Source: Prevotellaceae bacterium
GTDB lineage: Bacteria; Bacteroidota; Bacteroidia; Bacteroidales; Paludibacteraceae
NCBI GenBank assembly: GCA_031290375.1
Contig: JAITNR010000023.1
Location: 1 to 10,165, forward strand
Length of the DNA stretch: 10,165 bases
Direction: 5' to 3'
Position 1 is the first letter of the stretch, and every line of letters starts with the position of its first letter. Below are positions 1 to 7,038 of this stretch, in pieces. Below the pieces are notes generated by a model. It was not told the DNA's origin and ran no database searches. It saw only the letters and a list, made by a program, of their open reading frames with translations. A program made the translations under genes and the position numbers.

Positions 1-776
1 GCGGCGACAGTTACACTCCCGGCAGCAGTGATGCAGGCGATATAGGCGACTTTTACCAATGGGGACGTGTTGCTGACGGACACCAAAATACTGTTTGGTA
101 CAAAGGTACTGACCATATAGATTCGATTGGGACTTCCGCAAAATGGTCTACGACTAATTACCCTGTTGCTGATGAAAAGACCTCCGGCGTTGTTGCTTAC
201 AGTGTCGGCGCAAATACTTATGATATTGCAACACATCAAGTTACAGGTGATAAAGTCGGTAAATTTATCTCAGCAGATTTAGATATTGCTTACGATTGGT
301 ATTACAATGGCGGACACGATGACGGCCTTTGGGGTAATAGCACCAGTTCGCACAACTGCCGAAAATCCTGCTAAAGCTGCCAACGACCCTTGTCCTCCAG
401 GTTGGAAAGTCCCGAGTCAGTATAGTTGGTGGGATTCCTCCGTAGGCGACGGTTCTAACAATGTGACTATGTCATCTTATACTTACGCTAATGTTCCTAA
501 TAATACTTGGCAATGGCGTGATTCAAGCACAAACGATGGCGCTATTGGCGGCGTTCTTATTACAAATGCTGCCGGCGAGCGTGTTTTCTGCCCGCTGCCG
601 GTTATCGCTATACCATTGACGGTATGTTGCGCAGCGTTGGCAGCACCGTCTACTATTGGAGTAGTGGAGTGAATGCCACGGATGCACGCAACTTGCGCTG
701 CTACAGTACGACCGTTGTCCCTGCTAACAGCAGCTCTCGCTCGGCCGGATTCTCAGTGCGCTGTGTAGCAGAATAG
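1..776 (+). pseudogene. FISUMP-domain protein, C-terminal part, frame broken twice
   Basis: The 5' end lies outside the window. Codons run in one frame from base 3 to about 350 (…GDFYQWGRVADG…DDGLWGNSTSS), move to a second frame for about 352-587 (TTAENPAKAANDPCPPGWKVPS…LITNAAGERVF), and return to the first frame to the stop at 774-776 (LPAAGYRYTIDG…YYWSSG…SAGFSVRCVAE). The joined product carries the hallmarks of the FISUMP family (TIGR02145): NDPCPPGWKVP, LPAAGYR, YYWSS and the terminal GFSVRCV. These proteins are typically exported surface proteins of unknown function in Bacteroidota and Fibrobacteres. Each uninterrupted frame alone ends early, at 372-374 and at 670-672. The changes look like one extra base near 351 and one missing T in the TTTT run at 584-587. 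They restore frame, so recent decay or two sequencing errors are both possible. The family call is confident; pseudogene status is not. Confidence 0.72.
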
Positions 777-779
777 TAA

Positions 780-875
780 TTGTCTGAACTGTGATTTTAA
801 TATGATTTTTTTGATTATTATGATTAAAAAATCACATAAATCATTTTAATCATACGGGAATCACAGTTCAGACAA
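780..875. repeat. 96-nt imperfect palindrome with ~9-nt periodic TGATT/AATCA arms
   Basis: The ends are a perfect 17-bp inverted repeat (780-796 with 859-875). Further in, paired blocks recur: 801-807 with 848-854, 812-816 with 839-843, and 821-825 with 830-834. They are separated by symmetric unpaired patches and leave an AAAA tip at 826-829. TGATT begins at 792, 803, 812 and 821, and AATCA at 830, 839, 848 and 859, so spacings are 11-9-9-9-9-9-11. The element starts 4 nt after the FISUMP stop codon. It contains no ORF. It could be a non-autonomous, MITE-like or REP-like repeat, or a long RNA hairpin protecting the mRNA 3' end. Copy number cannot be judged from one window. Confidence 0.75.
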
Positions 876-880
876 CAACG

Positions 881-920
881 AAAATCGGACAACCCCATTT
901 AGAGATTGTCCGATTTTTTT
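881..920 (+). terminator. Rho-independent terminator after FISUMP gene
   Basis: A perfect 12-bp stem (881-892 AAAATCGGACAA with 906-917) closes a 13-nt loop, and the 3' arm runs into a T run ending at 920. It sits just beyond the 96-nt palindrome, so the palindrome would be part of the transcript if the FISUMP gene is expressed. Confidence 0.88.
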
Positions 921-1048
921 GTTTGTAATTATATGATAATCAATAATATAAAACACGTATTAATCTGTTAAATCAGTCCGTCAGTGTGCTTTTGAGACAG
1001 CAACAAGAGCACAAAAATAATTTTCTTGAAAAAAAAATTAAAAAAATA

Positions 1049-1079
1049 TTTGTTAATTCCGAAAAAAGCATTACCTTTG
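1049..1079 (+). promoter_or_regulatory. Bacteroidota-type promoter for tRNA-Phe
   Basis: TTTG at 1049-1052 (-33 box), a 19-nt spacer, and TACCTTTG at 1072-1079 (-7 box, consensus TAnnTTTG) match the primary sigma factor promoter known from Bacteroides. The tRNA begins 22 nt after the -7 box. A 28-nt stretch here (1062-1089) recurs with one mismatch at the rplM promoter (7021-7048). Confidence 0.85.
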
Positions 1080-1100
1080 CAGTTCGAAATTATAAATAGA

Positions 1101-1173
<73 letters not shown>

Positions 1174-1176
1174 CAC

Positions 1177-1207
1177 AAGAAAACTGATTTCCAGTTTTCT
1201 TTTTTTT
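1177..1207 (+). terminator. Rho-independent terminator of tRNA-Phe
   Basis: A 10-bp stem AAGAAAACTG (1177-1186) with CAGTTTTCTT (1192-1201) and a 5-nt loop is followed by T to 1207. It begins 4 nt after the tRNA. Confidence 0.9.
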
Positions 1208-1239
1208 GAAGAAATCTGCCAAAGATTACAATAAAATAT

Positions 1240-1312
1240 TAACTTTGCCGTTTAAAGAACCTCAACAGTTACCGAGATTCAAGCAATTATACGCTTTGAA
1301 TTTCCCCGTAAC
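1240..1312 (+). promoter_or_regulatory. Probable promoter and hairpin leader of the PorE-like gene
   Basis: TAACTTTG at 1240-1247 fits the -7 consensus TAnnTTTG. No TTTG lies at the usual 19-nt spacing upstream, so the -33 half is weak. The leader that would follow can fold into a two-step hairpin: GTTAC (1268-1272) with GTAAC (1308-1312), and inside it ATTCAAGC (1277-1284) with GCTTTGAAT (1293-1301) allowing one bulged base. This pairing is visible in the sequence; any regulatory role is inference. Confidence 0.45.
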
Positions 1313-1338
1313 TTTTGGTTCATAACCCATAATTGATT

Positions 1339-3327
1339 ATGTTTCAAATTTTACGCCTTACTTCTAAATATTTGATAGCAAGCATTATAATGCTTTGTTT
1401 TTGGGGGTGTAGTTTAAAAAAACAACTTGCCGAAGCCGACAAACTCTATACAGACGGGGCTTACTACAAGGTTGAAAAAAAATACAAAAAACTTCAACGC
1501 AAAATTCCTAAAACAGATAAAAAACTCAAGTCAGATGTATTTTATCGAATAGGACAGTGTAATCGTCTGCTTTTCAATATGAAAACCGCAGAAAAGGCAT
1601 ATACTCAGGCAATTAAATTAAATTATTCGGATTCAATGATTTACCTGAATATGGCAAAAGTTTATCAGGTTCTTGGCAACTATACGGCTGCAACAAAGAA
1701 TTATGAGAGATTTTTGAAAAAAAATCCTGTATCAAAAGAGGCAATAGACGGCTTGATAGCAAGCGAAAAAGCTAAGGAACTGTTAAAAACTCCCTCCCGC
1801 TACAAAACAGGAATTGCGAACGAATTTAACGACAAGAAAAGTTCTGATTTTTCGCCGGCTTTTGTTGGCGATAATGGCGAATCAATAGTTATTACAACTA
1901 ACAGGAGTAAGTCCAAAAAGCAGAAAATGAGTGATATAACGGGCAAACTCAATTTTGATTTGTACACCGTCAACAAAAACAGTGCCGGTAAGTGGGAAAA
2001 ACCAAAATTTATTACCGAACTAAACTCATCTGAAGATGACGGCACAGCCTCTTTCACCTCAGATGGGAAAACAGTATATTTTACACGCTGTCTGGCTGAA
2101 GCCGGACAGAATCGCGGTGGAGTGATTATGAAATCTACCCGTTCGGGAGGCGAATGGACAGAACCACAAGAGGTTAAACTATTCAACGACAGTTCCATTA
2201 CTGCGGCTCACCCTGCTATTTCGCCCGATGGCAACACCCTTTACTTTGTGTCGGACATCAAAAACGGCTTTGGAAACAAGGATATTTACAAGTCCGAACA
2301 TACTGACGGAATCTGGTCTGTCCCCGAAAATCTTGGCGACAAAATAAACACTTCGGGTAACGAAATGTTCCCTTATTTCTCTCAAAATGGCACACTCTAT
2401 TTTTCATCTGACGGACATCAGGGTTTTGGAGGATTGGATATTTTTGAGGCAAAAAAAGACTCCGCAGGCTCATGGCAAGTAACAAATATGCTTTCGCCCA
2501 TAAACTCGCAATATGATGACTTTGGAATCACTTTCAGAGGAACTCAAAACAGCGGTTATTTTTCATCAAACAGAGATAACAACAGGGCTTTTGACAAGAT
2601 TTATTACTTTGAACAACCTGAACTTGTCTATGCCCTCGAAGGCAAAGTTACTGACGAAAACAGCATGCCGCTCTCAGATGCAATTGTAAAAGTAGTTGGA
2701 AATGACGGCTCTATAATCAAGCAAAGAGCAAAAAAAGATGGCTCATACAGAGTTAAACTCAATAAAAATGTGAATTACGTGATGCTGGCTTCCAATCGTG
2801 GCAATCTCAATTCCTCAGGAGACGTATCCACTTTGGGCTTGACAGACAGCAAAACATACATTAAGAATTTCAAATTGCCCAGTATTTCAAAGCCTGTGAA
2901 AATGGAAAATGTTTTTTATGAATTTGGCAAGTGGGAACTCACAAAAGAATCGGAAACAGAGTTGAATAATCTCGTCAAGTTGCTCAACGACAATCCAAAC
3001 ATTACAATTGAACTCTCTGCTCACACCGATTCGGTCGGTTCAGATGCCTCAAACCTTGAACTGTCACAAAGGCGTGCTCAATCTGTTGTTAATCATCTAA
3101 TTAAAGCAGGAATTGCAGCGGACAGACTTACATCCAAAGGCTACGGCAAAAGCCATCCTGTTGAGGTAGATAAAACTCTCGCTGCCAAATATCGCTTCTT
3201 AAAAGAGGGCGATGTGCTTAATGCTCAGCACGTTGTTACTCTAACCAAAGAACAACAGGAAATTTGCAATCAAATCAACCGCCGCACAGAATTTCGCGTT
3301 CTAAGGACAACTTATAACCTGTATTAG
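1339..3327 (+). CDS. porE: PorE-like type IX secretion lipoprotein (TPR, PD40 propeller, CRD, OmpA)
   Basis: A 662-residue lipoprotein from the ATG at 1339; a TTG two codons upstream is a less likely start. A hydrophobic signal ends at FWGC, making Cys24 the probable lipidated residue. TPR-like helices follow at about 30-140. PD40/WD40-like propeller blades occupy about 165-425, with recurrent FSPAF, FTSDGKTVYF, ISPDGNTLYFVSD and YFSQNGTLYFSSD motifs. A carboxypeptidase-regulatory-like domain lies at about 432-485 (ALEGKVTDENSMPLSDA). The C-terminal OmpA domain (about 525-662) has AHTDSVG and LSQRRA, positions that bind diaminopimelate in peptidoglycan, and NRRTEFRV near the end. This domain order and length match Porphyromonas gingivalis PorE (PG1058), the peptidoglycan-binding outer-membrane anchor of the type IX secretion system. 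Related OmpA lipoproteins share parts of this layout and no other T9SS gene is in view, so the exact orthology is likely rather than certain. Confidence 0.82.
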   Translation: MFQILRLTSKYLIASIIMLCFWGCSLKKQLAEADKLYTDGAYYKVEKKYKKLQRKIPKTDKKLKSDVFYRIGQCNRLLFNMKTAEKAYTQAIKLNYSDSMIYLNMAKVYQVLGNYTAATKNYERFLKKNPVSKEAIDGLIASEKAKELLKTPSRYKTGIANEFNDKKSSDFSPAFVGDNGESIVITTNRSKSKKQKMSDITGKLNFDLYTVNKNSAGKWEKPKFITELNSSEDDGTASFTSDGKTVYFTRCLAEAGQNRGGVIMKSTRSGGEWTEPQEVKLFNDSSITAAHPAISPDGNTLYFVSDIKNGFGNKDIYKSEHTDGIWSVPENLGDKINTSGNEMFPYFSQNGTLYFSSDGHQGFGGLDIFEAKKDSAGSWQVTNMLSPINSQYDDFGITFRGTQNSGYFSSNRDNNRAFDKIYYFEQPELVYALEGKVTDENSMPLSDAIVKVVGNDGSIIKQRAKKDGSYRVKLNKNVNYVMLASNRGNLNSSGDVSTLGLTDSKTYIKNFKLPSISKPVKMENVFYEFGKWELTKESETELNNLVKLLNDNPNITIELSAHTDSVGSDASNLELSQRRAQSVVNHLIKAGIAADRLTSKGYGKSHPVEVDKTLAAKYRFLKEGDVLNAQHVVTLTKEQQEICNQINRRTEFRVLRTTYNLY

Positions 3328-3365
3328 CAACTGTTTTTGCAGAATATAAAATATGGAAAAAATTC

Positions 3366-3396
3366 TTTTTTAAAAATCAAAAATATATTATCTTTA
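3366..3396 (+). promoter_or_regulatory. Possible promoter of the aspartyl-protease-like gene
   Basis: TATCTTTA at 3389-3396 differs from TAnnTTTG only at its last base. TTTT at 3366-3369 sits at the correct 19-nt spacing in place of TTTG. The 91-nt gap between the two genes is very AT-rich, so a chance match is possible. Confidence 0.35.
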
Positions 3397-3418
3397 ACTA
3401 AAATTAATATTCAAAAAT

Positions 3419-4393
3419 ATGAAAAAATCTATCTTTATTTTAATCGTACTCCTCATGGGAACTCAATTTGGTTCTTTGTCCGCTCAAAACAAAGAAAAAC
3501 GTGAGAAAATAGTTATTGCTGTACAGGCTCAGACTGTCAGTCAGAAAGATGTAGCGGGAAAACCTGAAAAGGAAATAATTACCATTCCCATAAAATTAGT
3601 AAAAAATCTAATCACAGCAGAGGCAAAAGTCAATGGAATACCCCGAACCTTCATAGTCGATAACGGTGCTCCATGTCTGATACTGAACAGCAAATATACA
3701 AACATGGATACCTCAGACAAGACAGAGCAAGCGCAAGGAGTAAACAGCTCTGTTTCCTATACGAAAATGGTGCCGGTAGAAGAGTTTGATTTTCATGGAA
3801 TCAAAATAAAAGGCAAAGAGGTGATTTCGATGGATATTTCCAATCTGGAAAAACAGTGCGGCATCGAAATTTACGGACTAATCGGATACGATGTCTATAA
3901 CACTTACGATATGCTGTTTGATTATGCCAATAACACACTGACACTGATAAATCCTGATGTTTCAAAAGAATACATGGAAAATAATTTCAAAAATAGCAAA
4001 ACACACGAAATTCCGATAGAAATAAAAGCACATATCGCCATTCTAAAAGGAACTGTCGGACAACAGGAACTTAATCTGGGTTTTGATTGTGGAGCAAACG
4101 GCAATTTATTAAGTGCCGACCTTTTCAATACATTTGAAAAACAACTCACAAAAGTAAGAAAAACAGATTTAAGCGGTGCCGGAGAATCGAAAACAGATGT
4201 AAAGGCAGGCAAAATAAAAAATTTAATCATCGGAAATAAAAAGTTTCAAAAAATACTGACCGTTTTCAATGACATGAGCCATTTGAATGCCGGTTATAAT
4301 CTGCAATTAGATGGATTGATAGGATACGAAATCCTGTCAAAACAGAAAACATTATTGAGTTATCAAAATAAAAAGATAGTTTTTATTGAATGA
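3419..4393 (+). CDS. Secreted tandem retropepsin-like aspartyl protease homologue
   Basis: A 324-residue protein with a Sec signal peptide (MKKSIFILIVLLMGTQFGSLSAQ), so exported. It has two similar halves. The first has a beta-strand lead-in, then FIVDNGAP (Asp81) and a later GLIGYDVYNTYDMLFDY at about 153-169. The second has LGFDCGANG (Asp223) and GLIGYEILSKQKTLLSY at about 299-315. The hydrophobic-D-x-G-A motif plus a downstream GLIGYD/E segment is the pattern of retropepsin-like aspartic proteases (Asp_protease_2 type) common in Bacteroidota. Pepsin-type enzymes need one Asp from each half, and both are present. The next residue, normally Thr or Ser (DTG/DSG), is Asn in the first half and Cys in the second, so activity may be reduced or absent. 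The substrate is unknown. It lies 91 nt after the PorE-like gene and 32 nt before smpB. Confidence 0.78.
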   Translation: MKKSIFILIVLLMGTQFGSLSAQNKEKREKIVIAVQAQTVSQKDVAGKPEKEIITIPIKLVKNLITAEAKVNGIPRTFIVDNGAPCLILNSKYTNMDTSDKTEQAQGVNSSVSYTKMVPVEEFDFHGIKIKGKEVISMDISNLEKQCGIEIYGLIGYDVYNTYDMLFDYANNTLTLINPDVSKEYMENNFKNSKTHEIPIEIKAHIAILKGTVGQQELNLGFDCGANGNLLSADLFNTFEKQLTKVRKTDLSGAGESKTDVKAGKIKNLIIGNKKFQKILTVFNDMSHLNAGYNLQLDGLIGYEILSKQKTLLSYQNKKIVFIE

Positions 4394-4399
4394 AAATTG

Positions 4400-4407
4400 T
4401 AATTTTG
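4400..4407 (+). promoter_or_regulatory. Possible -7 box for smpB
   Basis: TAATTTTG matches TAnnTTTG exactly and lies 18 nt before the smpB ATG, implying a short leader. No good TTTG -33 element is present at the expected spacing, so this is tentative. Confidence 0.35.
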
Positions 4408-4425
4408 TAAAAAGTTTAATCGGAA

Positions 4426-4872
4426 ATGCGGCACTCCTCTAAAATAGAAATTAAAAACAAAAAAGCAGGCTTTAACTACGAGTTATTAACCAAATACACG
4501 GCGGGTTTGGTGCTTTATGGAACTGAAATCAAGTCAATACGCGAGAGTAAGGCGGGATTGGTTGATTCCTACTGCACTTTTTCAAAAGGGGAACTTTGGG
4601 TAATAAATATGCACATAGCAGCCTTTCGTCTTGGCAACTTCTACAACCACGAGGCTCGCCGCAACCGAAAATTGTTATTAACCAAACGTGAACTGAAAAA
4701 AATAGAACGTACAACCAAAGAAACAGGACTCACAATCGTACCTACACGTCTGTACATCAACGAAAAAGGCTTGGCAAAACTTGACATCGCCATAGCCAAA
4801 GGCAAAAAACTCTATGACAAGCGAGAAGCAATCAAGGAAAAAGATCTGCGCAGAGAGTCTCAGCGAATTTAA
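4426..4872 (+). CDS. smpB: SsrA-binding protein SmpB
   Basis: A 148-residue cytoplasmic protein. SmpB binds the tRNA-like domain of tmRNA and delivers it to ribosomes stalled on mRNAs lacking a stop codon (trans-translation). Recognition rests on the N-terminal IEIKNKKAGFNYELL, the GLVLYGTEIKSIRESKAGLVDSYC core, NMHIAAFRLGNFYNHEARRNRKLLL, the LYINEKGLAKLDIAIAKGKKLYDKRE stretch, and the basic C-terminal tail (KEKDLRRESQRI) that enters the mRNA channel. Length is normal for the family. The tmRNA gene is not in the window. The next gene follows after 60 nt on the same strand, so co-transcription with the cyclophilin gene is possible. Confidence 0.97.
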   Translation: MRHSSKIEIKNKKAGFNYELLTKYTAGLVLYGTEIKSIRESKAGLVDSYCTFSKGELWVINMHIAAFRLGNFYNHEARRNRKLLLTKRELKKIERTTKETGLTIVPTRLYINEKGLAKLDIAIAKGKKLYDKREAIKEKDLRRESQRI

Positions 4873-4932
4873 GAATAAAAATATTAACCGAACATCTAAT
4901 AATCTGTTAAAAATAAACTGGAAAATAAAAAT

Positions 4933-5622
4933 ATGAGATACAAAATTTTATCCGCTCTGCTATGCCTGTCGCTAATTGCCTGCGCTCAAAACAAAAACAA
5001 ACCGGCACTTGTGAAAATATACACAACTGAAGGAAATATCAAAGTGCTGCTCTATGACGACACGCCTGACCATAAGTTTAATTTTCTTCAATTGGTCAAT
5101 AATAAGAGTTACGAAGGGCTTCTTTTCCATAGAGTTATCAAAGACTTTATGATACAGGGCGGCGATCCTGAGTCGAGAGATGCCGATACGGCAAAGGTAC
5201 TTGGCAGTGGCTCGCTCGGCTACAATTTGCCTGCCGAAATTCGCTTTCCGCAACATTGTCACAAACGCGGAGCATTGGCGGCAGCGCGCGAGTCGGACAA
5301 CACAAACCCAATGAAAGAGTCGTCCGGGTGCCAGTTCTACATTGTTACGGGCAAACCTGTAACAGGCACAGAACTTGATTTCTTTGAGAAAAATGTCAAT
5401 AAAACCCTTTTGCCCAAAGAGCCTTTGAAATACACCGAAGAACAACGCCGACAATACAAAACATTCGGAGGAACACCACATTTGGACGGTAACTACACCG
5501 TTTTTGGAGAAGTCGTAGAGGGTTTTGATGTTTTGGAGAAAATTCAAAATATACCAACCAACAGCAACGACAGACCAAGAAAAGACATCAAAATATTGAA
5601 ATTGAAAGTGGTCAAAAGATAG
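4933..5622 (+). CDS. Lipoprotein cyclophilin-type peptidyl-prolyl isomerase
   Basis: A 229-residue cyclophilin with a lipoprotein signal: LIAC places the lipidated Cys at residue 17, so it is anchored on a membrane facing the periplasm. It catalyses cis-trans isomerisation of proline bonds in exported proteins. The catalytic segment LLFHRVIKDFMIQGGD (about 63-78) holds the conserved Arg67, Phe72, Met73 and Gln75. The second active-site strand is SSGCQFYIVTG (Gln134, Phe135). The final part is HLDGNYTVFGEVVEGFDVLEKI. The Trp that contacts cyclosporin in eukaryotic cyclophilins has no equivalent, and Tyr188 stands where their His lies, as in many bacterial PpiA-type enzymes. An inserted charged loop at about 143-182 separates the last strands. 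The start is supported by the signal peptide. Confidence 0.93.
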   Translation: MRYKILSALLCLSLIACAQNKNKPALVKIYTTEGNIKVLLYDDTPDHKFNFLQLVNNKSYEGLLFHRVIKDFMIQGGDPESRDADTAKVLGSGSLGYNLPAEIRFPQHCHKRGALAAARESDNTNPMKESSGCQFYIVTGKPVTGTELDFFEKNVNKTLLPKEPLKYTEEQRRQYKTFGGTPHLDGNYTVFGEVVEGFDVLEKIQNIPTNSNDRPRKDIKILKLKVVKR

Positions 5623-5654
5623 GGACTGCCGAAAATTGTGTTAATCCTGCAAAA

Positions 5655-5699
5655 TGTTTTCGTCATTGCTTCGGATAAATCCTACCAATGACGAAAACA
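5655..5699 (-). terminator. Terminator hairpin of the tRNA-Gly/tRNA-Leu unit
   Basis: A perfect 14-bp inverted repeat (5655-5668 with 5686-5699) surrounds a 17-nt loop. Read on the minus strand the stem is followed by ATTTTGC, giving a short T run just downstream of tRNA-Leu. On the plus strand no T run follows, so termination is better explained for the tRNA unit, though the hairpin could also shield the 3' end of the convergent cyclophilin mRNA. Confidence 0.7.
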
Positions 5700-5703
5700 A
5701 TTG

Positions 5704-5786
5704 TACCCGAAGCGGGACTTGAACCCGCACAGCCGTGAAGCCAAAGGATTTTAAGTCCTTCGTGTCTACCATTCCACCATCCGGGC
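5704..5786 (-). tRNA. tRNA-Leu (TAA)
   Basis: On the minus strand a class II tRNA of 83 nt. The acceptor GCCCGGA pairs with TTCGGGT using G-T wobbles at 1-72 and 6-67; the 1-72 wobble is also found in E. coli tRNA-Leu(UAA). The anticodon stem AAGGA/TCCTT holds the loop CTTAAAA with anticodon TAA. A long variable arm (GGCTTCACGGC region) and the T arm GCGGG-TTCAAGT-CCCGC follow. Discriminator is A. CCA is not encoded (CAA follows). It lies 12 nt downstream of tRNA-Gly in the same transcript. Confidence 0.96.
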
Positions 5787-5798
5787 AGAAAAATGTTG

Positions 5799-5870
<72 letters not shown>

Positions 5871-5959
5871 AATTCACTAAAATTCAGCGTCAAGTGTCAG
5901 GTTTCCGAACAACACTATTCATTTCCTCTTGCCTGACCTCACTACCAAAAATCGGACTG

Positions 5960-5990
5960 CAAAGTTATAACTTTTTTTTTATTTGGCAAA
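5960..5990 (-). promoter_or_regulatory. Bacteroidota-type promoter for tRNA-Gly/tRNA-Leu
   Basis: On the minus strand TTTG (5990-5987), a 19-nt spacer and TAACTTTG (5967-5960) match the phylum consensus. The transcript would start about 80 nt before tRNA-Gly, leaving a 5' leader to be processed. The bases around and after the -7 box (CTTTGCAGTCCGA, 5964-5952) resemble those at the tRNA-Phe and rplM promoters. Confidence 0.85.
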
Positions 5991-6044
5991 GATTTTTTGT
6001 AAAAAAATTATCTGATGGCACAATCAACTTGTCCAAAACGCAAA

Positions 6045-6926
6045 TCACAGTTTTTCATATTTAAATCTCTTGTGTGTCCAAAGGTAATACTCAGGGTTCT
6101 GGCGAATTGTTTTTTCCAAAAATTGATAATATATTTTTGTCAGTTCAAAGTCGGGCAAAGAGGCAGGATTTGGGTGTATTTTGATAACCTCTGCTTTGTA
6201 ATAACCTCGTTTTAGGCGTTTTACTTCAATATAGAAAGCCTCAAAACCATAACGTTTGCATATTTTTTCAGCACCGGTCAATACAGGAATGTTGTGATTG
6301 AGAAACGGCAAAAAGTGCCGTACCTCCCGCTTTCGAGGCGACTGGTCGGCGATATAGCCTGTTACGCTGACCTTATTTGCCTGTTTTTGAAAATCAATCC
6401 ACCTGAGCGTTTGAGCCATTTCAACACAGTGTACTCCCATTTTCTTGCGATTTTGTCTTATCAACCTGTCGGTAGCCTCATTGTGCAACCGCTGATAAAT
6501 CTGTGAGGCTGTAATGTTTTTATCAACCCAGAGAGCCATCGAACTTACCCATTCCCAATTGCCATAATGACCCAAAAAAAGTGAAATTGACTTACCCTGT
6601 CGAATTGCCGCGTTAATTTCTTCATAATTAACAAATTGCATTCGTTTCATAATCTGTTTTTCGGAATAGGTAAAAAGTTTTGTTGCCTCCAAAAACATAT
6701 CGGTAAAAAAACGATAAAATTTTTTTTCTATATTAACTATCTCTTTTTCAGACTTTTCAGGGAAACAGGTTGTAAGATTTTTTCTAACCACTTTTCTGCG
6801 ATAACGAATTAGATAATAGAGTATTAATGCAAAAAAATCTGAAATCGGATACAAAATCCAAAGCGGAATAATTGAAAGTATGACCCAAAAAAATTTTAGA
6901 AGGTAGAATGTAAGTTTGTTTAGCAT
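6045..6926 (-). CDS. LpxL/HtrB-family lysophospholipid (lipid A) acyltransferase
   Basis: A 293-residue inner-membrane-associated protein of the lipid A biosynthesis acyltransferase family (PF03279), which transfers secondary acyl chains to lipid A precursors. An N-terminal hydrophobic anchor (LTFYLLKFFWVILSIIPLWILY) precedes YRRKVVRKNL, then the catalytic HX4E motif in FLGHYGNWEW (His120, Glu125), a GYIADQSP segment, and a C-terminal YLWTHKRFKYE. I chose the ATG at 6926-6924, which has GGAACA just upstream and matches where family members start. An ATG at 6959 would add 11 residues but would leave only about 5 nt after the predicted transcription start. Whether it acts on lipid A or on another lipid such as an aminolipid cannot be told from sequence. 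It shares its strand with the tRNA-Gly/Leu unit but has no clear terminator of its own. Confidence 0.9.
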   Translation of the reverse strand: MLNKLTFYLLKFFWVILSIIPLWILYPISDFFALILYYLIRYRRKVVRKNLTTCFPEKSEKEIVNIEKKFYRFFTDMFLEATKLFTYSEKQIMKRMQFVNYEEINAAIRQGKSISLFLGHYGNWEWVSSMALWVDKNITASQIYQRLHNEATDRLIRQNRKKMGVHCVEMAQTLRWIDFQKQANKVSVTGYIADQSPRKREVRHFLPFLNHNIPVLTGAEKICKRYGFEAFYIEVKRLKRGYYKAEVIKIHPNPASLPDFELTKIYYQFLEKTIRQNPEYYLWTHKRFKYEKL

Positions 6927-6970
6927 TGTTCCAAAAAAAAAATGATTGTATTTGCTCATTTACTTATTTG

Positions 6971-6978
6971 CAAAGTTA
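6971..6978 (-). promoter_or_regulatory. Probable -7 box of the acyltransferase gene
   Basis: Minus-strand TAACTTTG fits TAnnTTTG. The -33 element would fall at about 6996-7001, where only GAAA (TTTC on the minus strand) is present, close to the rplM -33 TTTG at 7008-7011. The two divergent promoters are therefore almost abutting. Confidence 0.55.
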
Positions 6979-7007
6979 ATACTTTTAGTTCGTTTGAAAA
7001 ACTTTTT

Positions 7008-7038
7008 TTTGTAAATTGAAAAAAAAGTATTACCTTTG
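7008..7038 (+). promoter_or_regulatory. Bacteroidota-type promoter for the rplM-rpsI operon
   Basis: TTTG at 7008-7011, a 19-nt spacer and TACCTTTG at 7031-7038. The 28 nt at 7021-7048 match the tRNA-Phe promoter region at 1062-1089 with a single mismatch. Confidence 0.88.

Noticed and set aside
340..590. Programmed ribosomal frameshifting in the FISUMP gene
   Set aside because: No slippery heptamer or downstream pseudoknot is evident, and two opposite shifts in one gene are better explained by indels or sequencing error.
286..672. 128-residue ORF starting MLTIGITMADT as an independent small gene
   Set aside because: Only its middle matches the FISUMP family; its first ~20 and last ~27 residues are out-of-frame readings of the flanking FISUMP sequence.
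780..875. CRISPR array or insertion-sequence remnant
   Set aside because: The periodic units are only 5 nt and mirror-symmetric, with no repeat-spacer structure, no transposase coding and no visible target duplication.
4972..5547. 191-residue minus-strand ORF
   Set aside because: It is the shadow of the cyclophilin gene, which has clear catalytic motifs on the plus strand; the shadow has no recognisable domain.
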